From Shinella zoogloeoides (GTDB lineage Bacteria > Pseudomonadota > Alphaproteobacteria > Rhizobiales > Rhizobiaceae): a DNA stretch of 64,000 nucleotides. Location of the stretch: the NCBI RefSeq assembly GCF_020883495.1, contig NZ_CP086610.1, forward strand, positions 1,283,501-1,347,500, in the 5' to 3' direction. The notes beneath the pieces are model-generated. The model saw only the letters and a program-made list of their open reading frames with translations. It was not told where the DNA came from and searched no databases. Made by a program: the position numbers and the translations under genes. Shown in pieces: positions 1-9,372 of the stretch. The first letter of the stretch is position 1, and each line of letters begins with the position of its first letter.

Positions 1-834
1 CGAGGCCGAGAAGCCGAGCTTGGAGGAGGCGGCCTGTTGCAGCGTGGAGGTGGTGAAGGGCGGCGCGGGGTTGCGCTTCGTGGGCTTGGCCTCGACACTC
101 TCCACGCGGTAGGCCGCGCCGTCGAGCAGGGCCTTGAGGCGGTTCGCCTCCTCGCCGTTGCCGATGGATTTCGCCTGCAGGCGCTTGCCCTCGGCCGAGA
201 CGAGGCGCGCCTCGAACTCGTCGCCGCGCGGCGTCTTCAGGAGGGCGGAAAGGTTCCAGTATTCTTCCGAGACGAAACGCTCGATCTCGGACTCGCGGTC
301 GCAGACGAGGCGCAGCGCAACCGACTGCACGCGGCCGGCCGAGCGCGCGCCCGGCAGCTTGCGCCACAGCACCGGCGACAGGTTGAAGCCGACGAGATAG
401 TCGAGCGCGCGGCGGGCGAGATAGGCATCCACCAGCGCAATGTCGATGTCGCGCGGATTGCGCATGGCATCGAGCACGGCCGACTTGGTGATGGCATTGA
501 AGACGACGCGCTGGACCGGCTTGTCGCCGATGACGCGCTTCTTCTTGAGCACGTCCAGAACGTGCCAGGAAATCGCTTCACCCTCGCGATCCGGGTCGGT
601 CGCGAGAATGAGGCCGTCGGAGGATTTCACCGCGTCGGCGATGTCCTTCATGCGCTTGGCCGAGGCGCTGTCCACTTCCCAGGACATTTCGAAGTCCTCG
701 TCCGGGCGTACGGAGCCGTCCTTGGCGGGCAGGTCGCGCACATGGCCGAAGGAGGCCAGCACCTTGTAGCCGGGGCCGAGATACTTGTTGATCGTCTTGG
801 CCTTGGCAGGCGATTCCACAACTACAACATTCAT
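1..834 (-). CDS. topA: DNA topoisomerase I, 5' part (runs off the left edge)
   Basis: Type IA topoisomerase that relaxes negative supercoils. Only the N-terminal 278 codons are in the window; the reading frame is open to position 1. The protein begins MNVVVVESPAKAK, the Toprim start typical of TopA, followed by LATDPDREGEAISWH, which holds the acidic metal-binding DxD motif, and later by GRVQSVALRLV, a conserved type IA segment. An alternative ATG lies two codons upstream at 840, but the purine-rich AGAGA tract is better spaced for the ATG at 834. The gene points away from the small gene at 1157, so the two share an AT-rich upstream region. The active-site tyrosine lies beyond the edge or close to it and was not assigned. 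Confidence 0.95.
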   Translation of the reverse strand, partial: MNVVVVESPAKAKTINKYLGPGYKVLASFGHVRDLPAKDGSVRPDEDFEMSWEVDSASAKRMKDIADAVKSSDGLILATDPDREGEAISWHVLDVLKKKRVIGDKPVQRVVFNAITKSAVLDAMRNPRDIDIALVDAYLARRALDYLVGFNLSPVLWRKLPGARSAGRVQSVALRLVCDRESEIERFVSEEYWNLSALLKTPRGDEFEARLVSAEGKRLQAKSIGNGEEANRLKALLDGAAYRVESVEAKPTKRNPAPPFTTSTLQQAASSKLGFSAS

Positions 835-840
835 CGTCAT

Positions 841-1156
841 TTTCTCTGATGCCGGGCGCCGCGCGGTGGGGCGCAGGGCGAAAGGGGCGGTTGTCCGCCG
901 GAAAGTCGTGGTCTCGACATGAACAGGGAAAGCGTCCCGGTCAAGAGGTGGGGGCGAAATTTAGTGATACAACGCGATGCAACCATATGGGGATATTTTG
1001 CGTGGCGCACCAATAGATACAACTGGCGTTGCGAAATATACAACCGATAAGGGAATTACATATTATTGCAATTGTTGATATTGGTTGTATGGTCGTATAT
1101 GCATGAATGACGCAACCTATGAGGGATTTCCGCGTCGTGGATGCAACGGGGGAGCC
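841..1156. promoter_or_regulatory. AT-rich divergent intergenic region with ATACAAC repeats
   Basis: This 316-bp gap separates topA from the small gene at 1157. It is markedly more AT-rich than its surroundings from about 955 to 1110. The heptamer ATACAAC occurs directly at 967-973, 1017-1023 and 1038-1044, and inverted (GTTGTAT) at 1084-1090. The repeats look like an operator cluster for a DNA-binding protein, but none can be named. No RNA gene was recognised. Confidence 0.4.
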
Positions 1157-1411
1157 ATGAACCTGAAGCCAGCCAAACCCGCCCAGCCGCCGCATGCGGT
1201 GGAAGAAAATATCGCCTCTGTGCGCCAGATGCTGGGGGAGCTGCGCGCCGTCGCGCACAATGAAGGCGCCGACATGCTGCGGTATTTCATCGAAATGGCC
1301 TATGTGGAGGCAGGCGACATCCTGTCCGGCTTCCGGCCGCTGTCAATCCGGGAGAATCGAGACCGCGCCCCCGGCGTGCCGCTGAATCCGGCCGGCAAGG
1401 TCAAGCTCTAG
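1157..1411 (+). CDS. Small conserved-type hypothetical protein (84 aa)
   Basis: Function not recognised. The start is set by a GGGGGAG ribosome-binding tract just before the ATG at 1157; a longer frame from 1085 lacks such a site. The product is soluble and mostly helical, with a central VRQMLGELRAVAHNEGADML segment and an acidic AYVEAGD stretch, and has no signal peptide or cysteines. It lies downstream of the ATACAAC repeat cluster. Its last 69 bp overlap the 3' end of dprA on the other strand, so the C-terminal tail (about 23 residues) is probably not conserved and could result from loss of an earlier stop. Confidence 0.6.
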   Translation: MNLKPAKPAQPPHAVEENIASVRQMLGELRAVAHNEGADMLRYFIEMAYVEAGDILSGFRPLSIRENRDRAPGVPLNPAGKVKL

Positions 1412-2494
1412 CAGCACCAGATAGACGGTCGCCGGCGCAATGCCCGTATGGCGGACGATATCGTCGATTTCAGCCGGCACCTGGCTCAAGGCATCCGCGA
1501 TGCGCTCGCGCTGGCTGTCGTTCGGCGGTGCGAGCAGGCCCGGCCTTGCATCTTCCGCCGGCTCGCGCGCACCGGGGCGAGGGGTGAAAAGATCGGGTTC
1601 GCAAAGCGGGCGAAGCGCCTCCAGCACATCCTGTGGCGTCGTGACGATCGTCGCCCCGTCCTTCAGCAGGCCATTGGTGCCCTCGCAGCGCGGATCGAGC
1701 GGCGAGCCGGGCACGGCGAAGACCTGCCGGCCGAAATCCCCCGCATTGCGCGCCGTGATCAGCGAGCCGGACCGCATCGCCGCCTCGACCACCACGAGGC
1801 CGAGCGACATGCCGGCGATCAGCCGGTTGCGGCGGGGAAAGTCGCGCGCCCGCGGCTCCCAGCCGAAGGGCATTTCGCTGATGGCGAGGCCCTGCCCATG
1901 CGTGAGTTCATCGAGCAGGCCTATATTTTCCGGCGGGTAGGGTTTGTCGAGGCCGCCGGCCATGGCGGCGACCGTGCCGGTGTCGAGGCTGGCGCGATGG
2001 GCTGCCGTGTCGATGCCGCGCGCAAGGCCGGAAACGATGGTGTAGCCGGCGCGGCCGATCTCCCGCGCCAGCAGGCTTGCGAATTTCATGCCGGAGATAG
2101 AGGCGTTGCGCGCGCCGACGATCCCGACGGCCGGGGCCGCGACGACCCGGCGGTCACCCTTGACGGCAAGCAGCGGGGGCGCACCGTCAATCTGGCGCAG
2201 GAAGGGCGGATAGTCCGGTTCGCCGATGCCGACGAAGGCAGCGCCGTGCCGCTCGGCGATTTCCAGTTCGCGTTCCGCTTCGCCTCTGCTGGCGACGCGG
2301 ATGCTGCGCGATGCCCCGCCGCGGCGGGAAAGCTCGGGCAGCATCTCCAGCGCCGTCTCGGCGCTGCCGAAATGATTGATCAGTTCGCGGAAGGTGACCG
2401 GCCCGACATTGTCGCTGCGGATGAGCCGCAGCCAGGCGATCCTCTGTCTTTCCGTCAGCGCAATTCCCCGTGTCCCTGCGCTGCGGTCGTCCAT
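1343..2494 (-). CDS. dprA: DNA processing protein DprA
   Basis: Rossmann-fold protein that binds incoming single-stranded DNA and loads RecA during transformation or recombination; it is also widespread in bacteria not known to be competent. The 383-residue product has the diagnostic motifs in order: VGARNAS (126-132), SGLARGID with following AAH (155-166), FPRRNRLIAG (219-228) and RSGSLITA (241-248), then a C-terminal winged-helix-like domain (about 325-380). The start at 2494 follows the plsY stop by 2 bp, implying translational coupling; the open frame continues upstream to 2704 but that stretch is plsY in another frame. It is the last gene of the pyrB-pyrC'-plsY-dprA operon. Confidence 0.95.
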   Translation of the reverse strand: MDDRSAGTRGIALTERQRIAWLRLIRSDNVGPVTFRELINHFGSAETALEMLPELSRRGGASRSIRVASRGEAERELEIAERHGAAFVGIGEPDYPPFLRQIDGAPPLLAVKGDRRVVAAPAVGIVGARNASISGMKFASLLAREIGRAGYTIVSGLARGIDTAAHRASLDTGTVAAMAGGLDKPYPPENIGLLDELTHGQGLAISEMPFGWEPRARDFPRRNRLIAGMSLGLVVVEAAMRSGSLITARNAGDFGRQVFAVPGSPLDPRCEGTNGLLKDGATIVTTPQDVLEALRPLCEPDLFTPRPGAREPAEDARPGLLAPPNDSQRERIADALSQVPAEIDDIVRHTGIAPATVYLVLLELDLAGRIQRHAGGAVSILPD

Positions 2495-2496
2495 GG

Positions 2497-3111
2497 CTAT
2501 CCCTTGCTGCCGATCCTGCTTTCGGTGCCGCCCAGCAGACGGCCGATATTGGCGCGATGCTTCCACCAGGTAATCACGGTCAGGATGGCGAAGAGCAGCG
2601 CCACCTTCTCGTTTTCGGTGAACCACAATACAACCGGAGATACGGCGGTTGCAACCAGCGCCGAGAGGGACGAATAGCGCGTGAGATAGGCAAGGCCGAT
2701 CCACACCACGGCGAAGACCGCGACCATGACCGGCACGAGGCCGAGCAGCACGCCGACATAGGTGGCGACGCCCTTGCCGCCCTTGAAACCGAGCCAGACG
2801 GGGAAGAGATGGCCGAGGAAGGCGGCAAGGCCGGCCGCGATGCCGGCATCGAGGCCCCAGCGCGAGGCGATGGCCGCCGCCGCCGTGCCCTTCAGCGCAT
2901 CGAGCAGCAGGGTCGCGGCGGCGAGCTTCTTGTTGCCGGTGCGCAGCACGTTCGTCGCGCCGATATTGCCGGAACCGATCTGGCGCACATCGCCGAGGCC
3001 TGCCATGCGGGTAAGGATCAGGCCGAAGGGGATGGAGCCGAGAAGATAGCCGAAGGCGAGGGCGGCAAGCGTCGGCAGGCCGCCGAGCTGCCAGGTGAAG
3101 ATGTCGGACAC
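2497..3111 (-). CDS. plsY: Glycerol-3-phosphate acyltransferase PlsY
   Basis: Inner-membrane enzyme that transfers the acyl group of acyl-phosphate to glycerol-3-phosphate, the first step of phospholipid synthesis with PlsX. The 204-residue protein has the family loops GSIPFG (25-30), GSGNIGATN (47-54 region), [18 protein letters not shown] (100-117) and [14 protein letters not shown] (184-197), separated by hydrophobic helices. The start is a GTG at 3111, chosen because it is preceded by GGGGGA and gives the usual family length; an upstream ATG at 3234 would read through the palindromic repeat element. It sits between the pseudo-dihydroorotase and dprA. Confidence 0.93.
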   Translation of the reverse strand: MSDIFTWQLGGLPTLAALAFGYLLGSIPFGLILTRMAGLGDVRQIGSGNIGATNVLRTGNKKLAAATLLLDALKGTAAAAIASRWGLDAGIAAGLAAFLGHLFPVWLGFKGGKGVATYVGVLLGLVPVMVAVFAVVWIGLAYLTRYSSLSALVATAVSPVVLWFTENEKVALLFAILTVITWWKHRANIGRLLGGTESRIGSKG

Positions 3112-3147
3112 GTCAGTTCCCCCGTTTATACACTCGCATTCGCCGCT

Positions 3148-3259
3148 GTAGATCCTCGGGTCAAGCCCGAGGATGACGACAGGAACGTGGTGCGAAGTCA
3201 GGAAGGAGGGGGAAGTGCCCCTATCCTCCGTCATCCTCGGGCTTGACCCGAGGATCTAC
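3148..3259. repeat. 112-bp element with perfect 31-bp inverted ends
   Basis: Positions 3148-3178 and 3229-3259 are exact reverse complements over 31 bp. Each arm is itself a near palindrome (ATCCTCGGG, TCAAG, CCCGAGGAT), so three hairpins are possible: one per arm and a large stem joining both. The arm sequence resembles the dispersed palindromic intergenic repeats common in rhizobial genomes. It lies in the gap between the pyrC' stop and the plsY start, inside what otherwise looks like one operon, and could terminate or protect the transcript. No open reading frame is encoded in the 50-bp centre. Confidence 0.85.
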
Positions 3260-3280
3260 CATCGCTGAAGCCGCGTCCCG

Positions 3281-4569
3281 TCAGCCGAGCGAATGCACCC
3301 GTTCACCGGCAACATAGGTGCTAACGGCGCGCCCCGTAAAGCGGGCATCTTCGAAGGGTGTGTTCTTCGAGCGCGAGACGAAGCAGTCCTTGGTGGCAAG
3401 CCACGGTTCATCGACGTCGATCAGCACGATATCGGCGCGTGCGCCCGGTGCGAGCGTACCGGCGTCGAGGCCGAAGATTTTTGCCGGGCGCGTGGAAAGC
3501 GCATCGATGAGGCGCATCAGGGGAACTTCGCCGCTGTGATGCAGCCTGAGCGCCGCTGCCAGCATGGTTTCGAGGCCGATGGCGCCGTCCGCCGCATCCG
3601 CGAAGGGCAGGCGCTTGGTGTCGACATCCTGCGGATCGTGCGAGGAGACGATGATGTCGATCTCGCCCCTTGCAAGCGCATCCACCATCGCCTTGCGGTC
3701 GTCCTCGCCGCGCAGCGGCGGGGAGAGCTTGAAGAAGGTGCGGTATTCGCCGATGTCGTTCTCGTTCAGGGTCAGGTGGTTGATCGAGGCGGCGCAGGTG
3801 ACGTTCGCGCCGCGCTCGCGGGCGATCTTCACGGCCTCGGCCGATTCCGGCACCGAAATCTGCGCGGCATGGTATTTCGCGCGGGTGAGGGCGGCGATGC
3901 GCAGGTCCCGCTCGAGCGGGACGAGTTCGGCTTCGCGCGGCGTGCCGGAAAGGCCGAGCCAGCTTGCCAGCAGCCCCTCGTTCATCACGCCGCCGGCGCC
4001 AAGATGCTTGTCGCGGGTCTCGAGCGCGATGACGCTGCCGAATTCGCGGGCATAGGTCATGGCGCGGCGCAGAACCTGCGCATTGTGCATCGGGTTGCGG
4101 CCATTGGTGAAGGCGACCGCGCCGGCATCGCGCAGCAGGCCGAATTCGGTCATCTCCTCGCCGGCAAGGTGCTTGGTGAGCGCCGCGGCGGGATGCACGT
4201 TCACGATGGCCTTGTCGCGCGCGGCCTTCAGCACGAATTCGACCAGTGCGATATCGTCGATGACGGGATCGGTGTCGGGCATCACGATGAAGGTGGTGAC
4301 GCCGCCGGCCGCTGCCGCGCGGGCGGCGGATTCGATGGTCTCGCGGTGCTCGCCGCCCGGTTCGCCGGTGAAGACGCGGGCATCGACGAGGCCGGGGGCG
4401 GCGATCATGCCGCGGCCGTCGACGATCTCCGCGCCCTCCGGCGCGCCCTGGTTCTGCACGCCGCTGCCGATGGCGGCGATCCTGCCGTTCTCGATGACGA
4501 TGGAGCCGTTTTCATCGAGGTTGCGCGAGGGGTCGAGGATGCGGAGGTTTTTCAGGACAATGGTGCGGG

Positions 4570-4573
<4 letters not shown>
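3281..4573 (-). CDS. Pseudo-dihydroorotase (PyrC'-type, metal ligands lost)
   Basis: The 430-residue product has the full length and fold motifs of the dihydroorotase found with aspartate transcarbamoylase (for example [18 protein letters not shown] and [13 protein letters not shown]). However, the HxH metal motif after GLVD reads R66-V-F68, the expected active-site His of the HVS segment is Q238, and the usual TDHAPH segment reads SSHDPQ (about 310-315), so the catalytic Asp is Ser. Catalysis is therefore unlikely. In Pseudomonas an inactive PyrC' homologue is a structural subunit of the transcarbamoylase holoenzyme; the same role is inferred here. Its ATG overlaps the pyrB stop by 4 bp. A functional dihydroorotase would have to be encoded elsewhere. 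Confidence 0.85.
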
Positions 4574-5511
<938 letters not shown>

Positions 5512-5602
5512 GGGGGCTCCGCCTCAACTGTCGTGGATACGCGGGGTCTATAGAGCGTCGATCCGGCCCCGGCAAGGCGAAGAGGGCGAGCATTCGCGCC
5601 TT

Positions 5603-5634
5603 CCCACGTTTTTGTGCTGGCCCACGTTTTTGTG
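5603..5634. repeat. Tandem 14-bp repeat in the pyrB/aidB-like divergent region
   Basis: CCCACGTTTTTGTG occurs at 5603-5616 and again at 5621-5634, an 18-bp period. The repeat lies about 90-120 bp upstream of the pyrB start (read as CACAAAAACGTGGG on the pyrB strand) and about 70-100 bp upstream of the divergent acyl-CoA dehydrogenase gene. It may be a paired operator. An 11-bp match (AAAAACGTGGG) occurs at 30070-30080 upstream of the PBP1A gene, which may be chance. Confidence 0.4.
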
Positions 5635-5702
5635 CGGGGCAACGGTGCCGCAGGGCCTTGCGCCCCGTTTCGCCCCGCCGCGACTTGGGCTAGAACCCGC
5701 TC

Positions 5703-7349
5703 ATGACTCGCGACACCGAACAGAAACTTGCCGATCTCAACCAGCCCTTGCTCTGGTCGGGCATCAATGCCTATCGCTCCGACCCGCTGCTGGTCGACGC
5801 CACCGATGCCATGCCCAAGCCGCTGCGCGACGAGTTCGACGCCATCGGCCGCTATGTGACTTCGCCGGAGGCGCAGGAACTGGCCCGCATGGCGAACGAG
5901 GGCACGCCGAAGCTGCGCACCCACGGGCCGCGCGGCGAGCGCATCGATACCGTCGATTTCCACCCGGCCTGGCACGCACTGATGCGCCGCTCCATGGCGA
6001 GCGGCCTGCATTCCTCGCTCTGGGAGAATGTGCCGGACGAGCAGGGCAGGGCGCACAAGGCGCGCGCGGTGCGTTTCTACCTGACGGCGCAGCTCGAATG
6101 CGGCCATCTCTGCCCGCTGACCATGACCAGCGCCTCGGTCGCCGCGCTTTCCGCCTCGCCGCAGGTGCAACGCGAATGGGGCCGCAAGATTCTGTCGCGC
6201 AAATACGATTCGGCCAACAAGCCCGCCATGCAGAAGAGCGCCATCACGCTCGGCATGGGCATGACGGAAAAGCAGGGCGGCACGGATGTGCGCGCCAATA
6301 CCTCCACCGCCGAGCGGGTGGGCGAGGGCATCTATCGCCTCTCGGGCCACAAGTGGTTCATGTCCGCGCCGATGAGCGACGGCTTCGTGATGCTTGCGCA
6401 GACGCGCGAGGGCGTCGGTTGCTTCCTCGTGCCGCGGCTCCTTGAGGACGGCTCCAGCAACGGCCTGCGCTTCCAGCGCCTCAAGGACAAGATCGGCAAC
6501 CGCTCGAATGCGTCTTCCGAGGTCGAGTTCTCCGAGACCTTCGGCTTCCTGCTCGGTGCGCCCGACGCCGGCATCCGCACGATCCTCGACATGGTGACGC
6601 TGACGCGGCTCGACTGCGCGCTCGCCTCGGCCGGCATCATGCGCGCCTCGCTGGCGGAGGCCGTGCATCATACGCGGGGCCGCAGCGTCTTCGGCAAGCC
6701 GCTCGTCGCCCAGCCGATCATGACGCGCGTTCTCGCCGACATGGCGCTGGACGTCGCCGGCGCAACCGCGCTGGCCTTCCGCCTTGCCGACGCCTTCGAC
6801 AAGGCGCGCGACAGCGCAGAAGACGCCGCCTATGCCCGCATCATGACGCCGGTCACCAAATACTGGTGCTGCAAGATCGCGCCCGCCCTCATCTACGAGG
6901 CGATGGAGTGTATCGGTGGCAGCGGTTATGTCGAGGAGCGGCCCATCGCCCGCCATTATCGCGAAGCGCCGGTCAATGCGATCTGGGAAGGCTCCGGCAA
7001 TGTCATGGCGCTCGACCTGATGCGCGTCATCGGCCGGGGCAAGGACCTCTTCGAAATGCTCTTCGCCGGGCTTGCCCGCGATCTCGGCCCGGCCGGCAAG
7101 AAGACGGTGGACGTGCTGCGCGCCTGCCTGTCGCTCTGCGAGCGCGACGAGGGCGCGGCCCGCATGCTGGTGGAGCAATTGGCGCTCGCCGCCGCCGCCG
7201 CCGAGCTTTATCGCGCCGGTGCCGGCCGCGTCGCCGATGCTTTCCTCGAAACGCGCCTCGCCTCCGGCTGGCGCGCGACCTATGGCATGCTCGATTCGCG
7301 TTTCGATTCGGCCTACATCGTCGACCTGCTCTATCCGCCGGCGAGATAG
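5703..7349 (+). CDS. AidB-type acyl-CoA dehydrogenase family protein
   Basis: FAD-binding member of the acyl-CoA dehydrogenase superfamily closest in motifs to E. coli AidB, a DNA-binding flavoprotein of the alkylation response with weak isovaleryl-CoA dehydrogenase activity. The 548-residue length matches AidB (about 540), longer than ordinary acyl-CoA dehydrogenases. Visible signatures are MTEKQGGTDV (187-196), GHKWFMSAPMSD (215-226) and ECIGGSGYVEE in the C-terminal helical domain. It is a single gene transcribed away from pyrB; its 3' end overlaps the convergent transporter gene by 19 bp. No Ada regulator is adjacent, so an alkylation-response role is inferred only from similarity. Confidence 0.85.
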   Translation: MTRDTEQKLADLNQPLLWSGINAYRSDPLLVDATDAMPKPLRDEFDAIGRYVTSPEAQELARMANEGTPKLRTHGPRGERIDTVDFHPAWHALMRRSMASGLHSSLWENVPDEQGRAHKARAVRFYLTAQLECGHLCPLTMTSASVAALSASPQVQREWGRKILSRKYDSANKPAMQKSAITLGMGMTEKQGGTDVRANTSTAERVGEGIYRLSGHKWFMSAPMSDGFVMLAQTREGVGCFLVPRLLEDGSSNGLRFQRLKDKIGNRSNASSEVEFSETFGFLLGAPDAGIRTILDMVTLTRLDCALASAGIMRASLAEAVHHTRGRSVFGKPLVAQPIMTRVLADMALDVAGATALAFRLADAFDKARDSAEDAAYARIMTPVTKYWCCKIAPALIYEAMECIGGSGYVEERPIARHYREAPVNAIWEGSGNVMALDLMRVIGRGKDLFEMLFAGLARDLGPAGKKTVDVLRACLSLCERDEGAARMLVEQLALAAAAAELYRAGAGRVADAFLETRLASGWRATYGMLDSRFDSAYIVDLLYPPAR

Positions 7350-8266
7350 GCGGTCGCCGTCAGCACCATTGGAATGGTGAAGAACGAGGCGATGGTCTGC
7401 AAGGTCGCGACGGCGGCATAGAGCGGCGCGTCGCCGCCCATCTGCTTGGCGAGCACATAGCCGTTCATCGCGGTCGGCACGCTCGCGCCCATGGCGATGG
7501 TGAGAAGCTGTTCGCCGCGCAGGCCCAGCGCATAGGCCGCGCCCGTCATGACCAGCGGCATGAAGACGAGTTTCAGCCCCACCGGCAGCAGCGCCAGCGG
7601 GCGGGGCTTCAGCGCATCCGCCAGCTTCAGTCCCGCGCCCACCATGATCAGGCCGAGGCTGAGCGAGGTGTCGGCGACGAATTCCACCGTCTGCATCAGC
7701 GGCGCATAGATATGGACCCCCGACAGGTTGACGAGGACGCCGAGCACCGAGCCGATGATCATCGGATTGGTGAGGATCTTCTGCGCGAAGGTCTTCAGGC
7801 TGCGCGTGCCGCCGCCGAACCAGACGAGGATGGCGATATTGTAGAAATTGAGGGGGATGATGATCAGCGTCGCCACGAGCGCGACGAGGGCAAGGCTCTC
7901 CGCGCCGTAGAGCTTTTCGCCGATGGCAAGCGCGATGAAGGCGTTCCAGCGCGTCGAGGTCTGGAAAACGGTCGTATAGGACGCGCCGGAAACCTGGGCT
8001 GCGCGAAACAGCGGCCAGGAGAGGATCAGCAGCAGGGCGATCAATGTCACGGAGCCGATGGAGCCGAGCGCGATTGCGCCCGCGTCGATGCCGGAAAACT
8101 CCGCCTTGGCGAGCGTGATGAAGAGCAGCGCGGGAAACAGCACGAAGAAGCCGAGCTGTTCCAGCCCGTTCCACATGTCGCGGTCGATCTGCCGCCAGCG
8201 CTTGAGCAGCGCACCCAGCACGACGAGCAGGAAGACGGGAAGGATGGTTTCGAAGATGGCGAGCAT
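7331..8266 (-). CDS. AEC (auxin efflux carrier) family transporter
   Basis: Predicted inner-membrane transporter of the bile/arsenite/riboflavin transporter superfamily, AEC branch. The 311-residue protein has about ten hydrophobic segments in two halves, beginning MLAIFETILPVFLLVVLGAL, with the conserved NPMIIGSVLGVLVNL segment and a glycine/proline-rich ASVPTAMNGYVLA stretch in the second half. Bacterial AEC proteins export or import small organic acids such as malate or malonate; the substrate cannot be read here. It stands alone and converges on the AidB-like gene. Confidence 0.88.
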   Translation of the reverse strand: MLAIFETILPVFLLVVLGALLKRWRQIDRDMWNGLEQLGFFVLFPALLFITLAKAEFSGIDAGAIALGSIGSVTLIALLLILSWPLFRAAQVSGASYTTVFQTSTRWNAFIALAIGEKLYGAESLALVALVATLIIIPLNFYNIAILVWFGGGTRSLKTFAQKILTNPMIIGSVLGVLVNLSGVHIYAPLMQTVEFVADTSLSLGLIMVGAGLKLADALKPRPLALLPVGLKLVFMPLVMTGAAYALGLRGEQLLTIAMGASVPTAMNGYVLAKQMGGDAPLYAAVATLQTIASFFTIPMVLTATAYLAGG

Positions 8267-8419
8267 GAAGCACCGGCGGGACGCGATGCCTGCTCATTCC
8301 ACGCTGCGGCGTGTGTGGCAAGGGGCGTCCCGTCCCGGTGGCAATGTGGAAATTAACCTTAACAACGGGTTTGCGTTGCGTGGCGAGGGTTAACGGGCAA
8401 AGGTGCTGTTTACCTGGTG

Positions 8420-8427
8420 TTAACCAT
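8420..8427 (+). promoter_or_regulatory. TTAACCAT octamer, candidate CtrA half-site
   Basis: The octamer TTAACCAT, a known CtrA-type half-site in Alphaproteobacteria, lies 17 bp upstream of the small membrane gene start at 8445. The preceding 70 bp carry further TTAAC/GTTAAC steps (ATTAACCTTAAC near 8352 and GTTAAC near 8390). The full TTAA-N7-TTAA arrangement was not found, so this is a weak prediction. Confidence 0.35.
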
Positions 8428-8444
8428 GTAGGCGAGTACCTGAT

Positions 8445-8606
8445 ATGGCCAGAACGGCCCGCATTTCGGTCATGACGACCCTGTTCTCCTTCGCGGCGGT
8501 GGATATCGTCGTGCCGCTCCTCGTGCTCGTCGCGGGGGTGGCGGTCAGCGAAATGATCTTCACGGCCGGCGATCTTCTCGCCCTGAAGAGGAGGGCGGCG
8601 GCATGA
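8445..8606 (+). CDS. Small membrane protein (53 aa)
   Basis: Unrecognised. The frame runs from an ATG at 8445 to a TGA that overlaps the next gene's ATG (ATGA at 8603-8606), the pattern of translational coupling. The product has a basic N-terminus (MARTAR), one or two hydrophobic stretches (about residues 10-40, including IVVPLLVLVAGVAV) and a basic tail LKRRAAA. A single-pass or re-entrant membrane protein is predicted. The coupling to the following gene is the strongest sign that it is real. Confidence 0.6.
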   Translation: MARTARISVMTTLFSFAAVDIVVPLLVLVAGVAVSEMIFTAGDLLALKRRAAA

Positions 8607-8932
8607 AGTGGTTCCTGATTCTCTGGGCGGGTCCCATCGCGCTGCTGGGAAGCTGGTACGGGCTTTCCTACTACGACATGAGCTTCGGCATCTTCATGCT
8701 GACGCGGGACGCCCATGATCTGGTGTTCCGCATCTACGGCCATATCCTCGGCATTCCGCCGGAGAGCATCCCGCCGCTCGTGCTGCGCGCCATCATCTTC
8801 GACAGCATGCTGGTCTTCGCGCTCATCGCCTTCCGTCGCCGCAAGAAGATCGCGGCCTGGTGGCAGGCCCGCCGTCAGTCCTCTTCCCGCGCGGCCCTCG
8901 CCAGCGACGAAAGCCTGTCCAGCGCGCCCTGA
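8603..8932 (+). CDS. DUF6105-like small membrane protein (109 aa)
   Basis: Conserved hypothetical of Rhizobiales. The N-terminus [20 protein letters not shown] is a strong hydrophobic segment; a second lies around residues 60-78 ([17 protein letters not shown]), followed by a basic cytoplasmic patch RRRKK. The sequence matches what I recall of family DUF6105, whose function is not known. It is coupled to the 53-residue membrane protein upstream (4-bp overlap) and its 3' end overlaps the convergent ruvX gene by 58 bp. Confidence 0.8.
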   Translation: MKWFLILWAGPIALLGSWYGLSYYDMSFGIFMLTRDAHDLVFRIYGHILGIPPESIPPLVLRAIIFDSMLVFALIAFRRRKKIAAWWQARRQSSSRAALASDESLSSAP

Positions 8933-9363
8933 AGGATGAAGGAGGCGGCGGCCGAATCGATGCGTTCGGCCCGCTTCTTGCGCGAAACGTCCATCTCGAT
9001 CAGCGTGCGTTCCGCCGCGACCGTCGAAAGCCGCTCGTCCCAGAAGACGAAGGGGATGTCGGTCTTGTCGGACATGGAGCGCACGAAGGCGCGCGTCGCC
9101 TGAACGCGCGGGCCGGCGCTGCCGTCCATGTTCATCGGCAGGCCGATGACGAAGGCGACGACCTTCTCCTTGTCGGCAAAGGCCAGCAGGGTTTCCGCAT
9201 CCTGCGTGAATTTCACGCGCTTGAGCACCGGCCGGGGCGTCGCCAGACGCCGGCCGAGATCGGAGACCGACAGGCCGATGGTCTTGGTGCCGAGGTCGAG
9301 GCCGGCGATGGGCTGGCCGGGGGCAAGGATTTCAGCCAGTTCTTCCAGTGTCAGCGTCGCCAT
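8875..9363 (-). CDS. ruvX: Pre-16S rRNA processing RNase YqgF / Holliday junction resolvase-like
   Basis: RNase H-fold protein of the YqgF/RuvX family, required for maturation of the 16S rRNA 5' end in E. coli. The 162-residue product shows [15 protein letters not shown] (about 21-35) with the first catalytic Asp, [15 protein letters not shown], and [12 protein letters not shown] with the second acidic pair, then a C-terminal [10 protein letters not shown] segment with the last Asp. The N-terminal 18 residues are an extension. It lies 9 bp downstream of the PhnA-domain gene and is probably cotranscribed with it. Confidence 0.95.
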   Translation of the reverse strand: MATLTLEELAEILAPGQPIAGLDLGTKTIGLSVSDLGRRLATPRPVLKRVKFTQDAETLLAFADKEKVVAFVIGLPMNMDGSAGPRVQATRAFVRSMSDKTDIPFVFWDERLSTVAAERTLIEMDVSRKKRAERIDSAAASFILQGALDRLSSLARAAREED

Positions 9364-9372
9364 CGGACTCTC

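Noticed and set aside
3148..3259. CRISPR repeat possibility for the two 31-bp copies
   Set aside because: Only two copies, in inverted orientation and internally palindromic, without spacers or cas genes.
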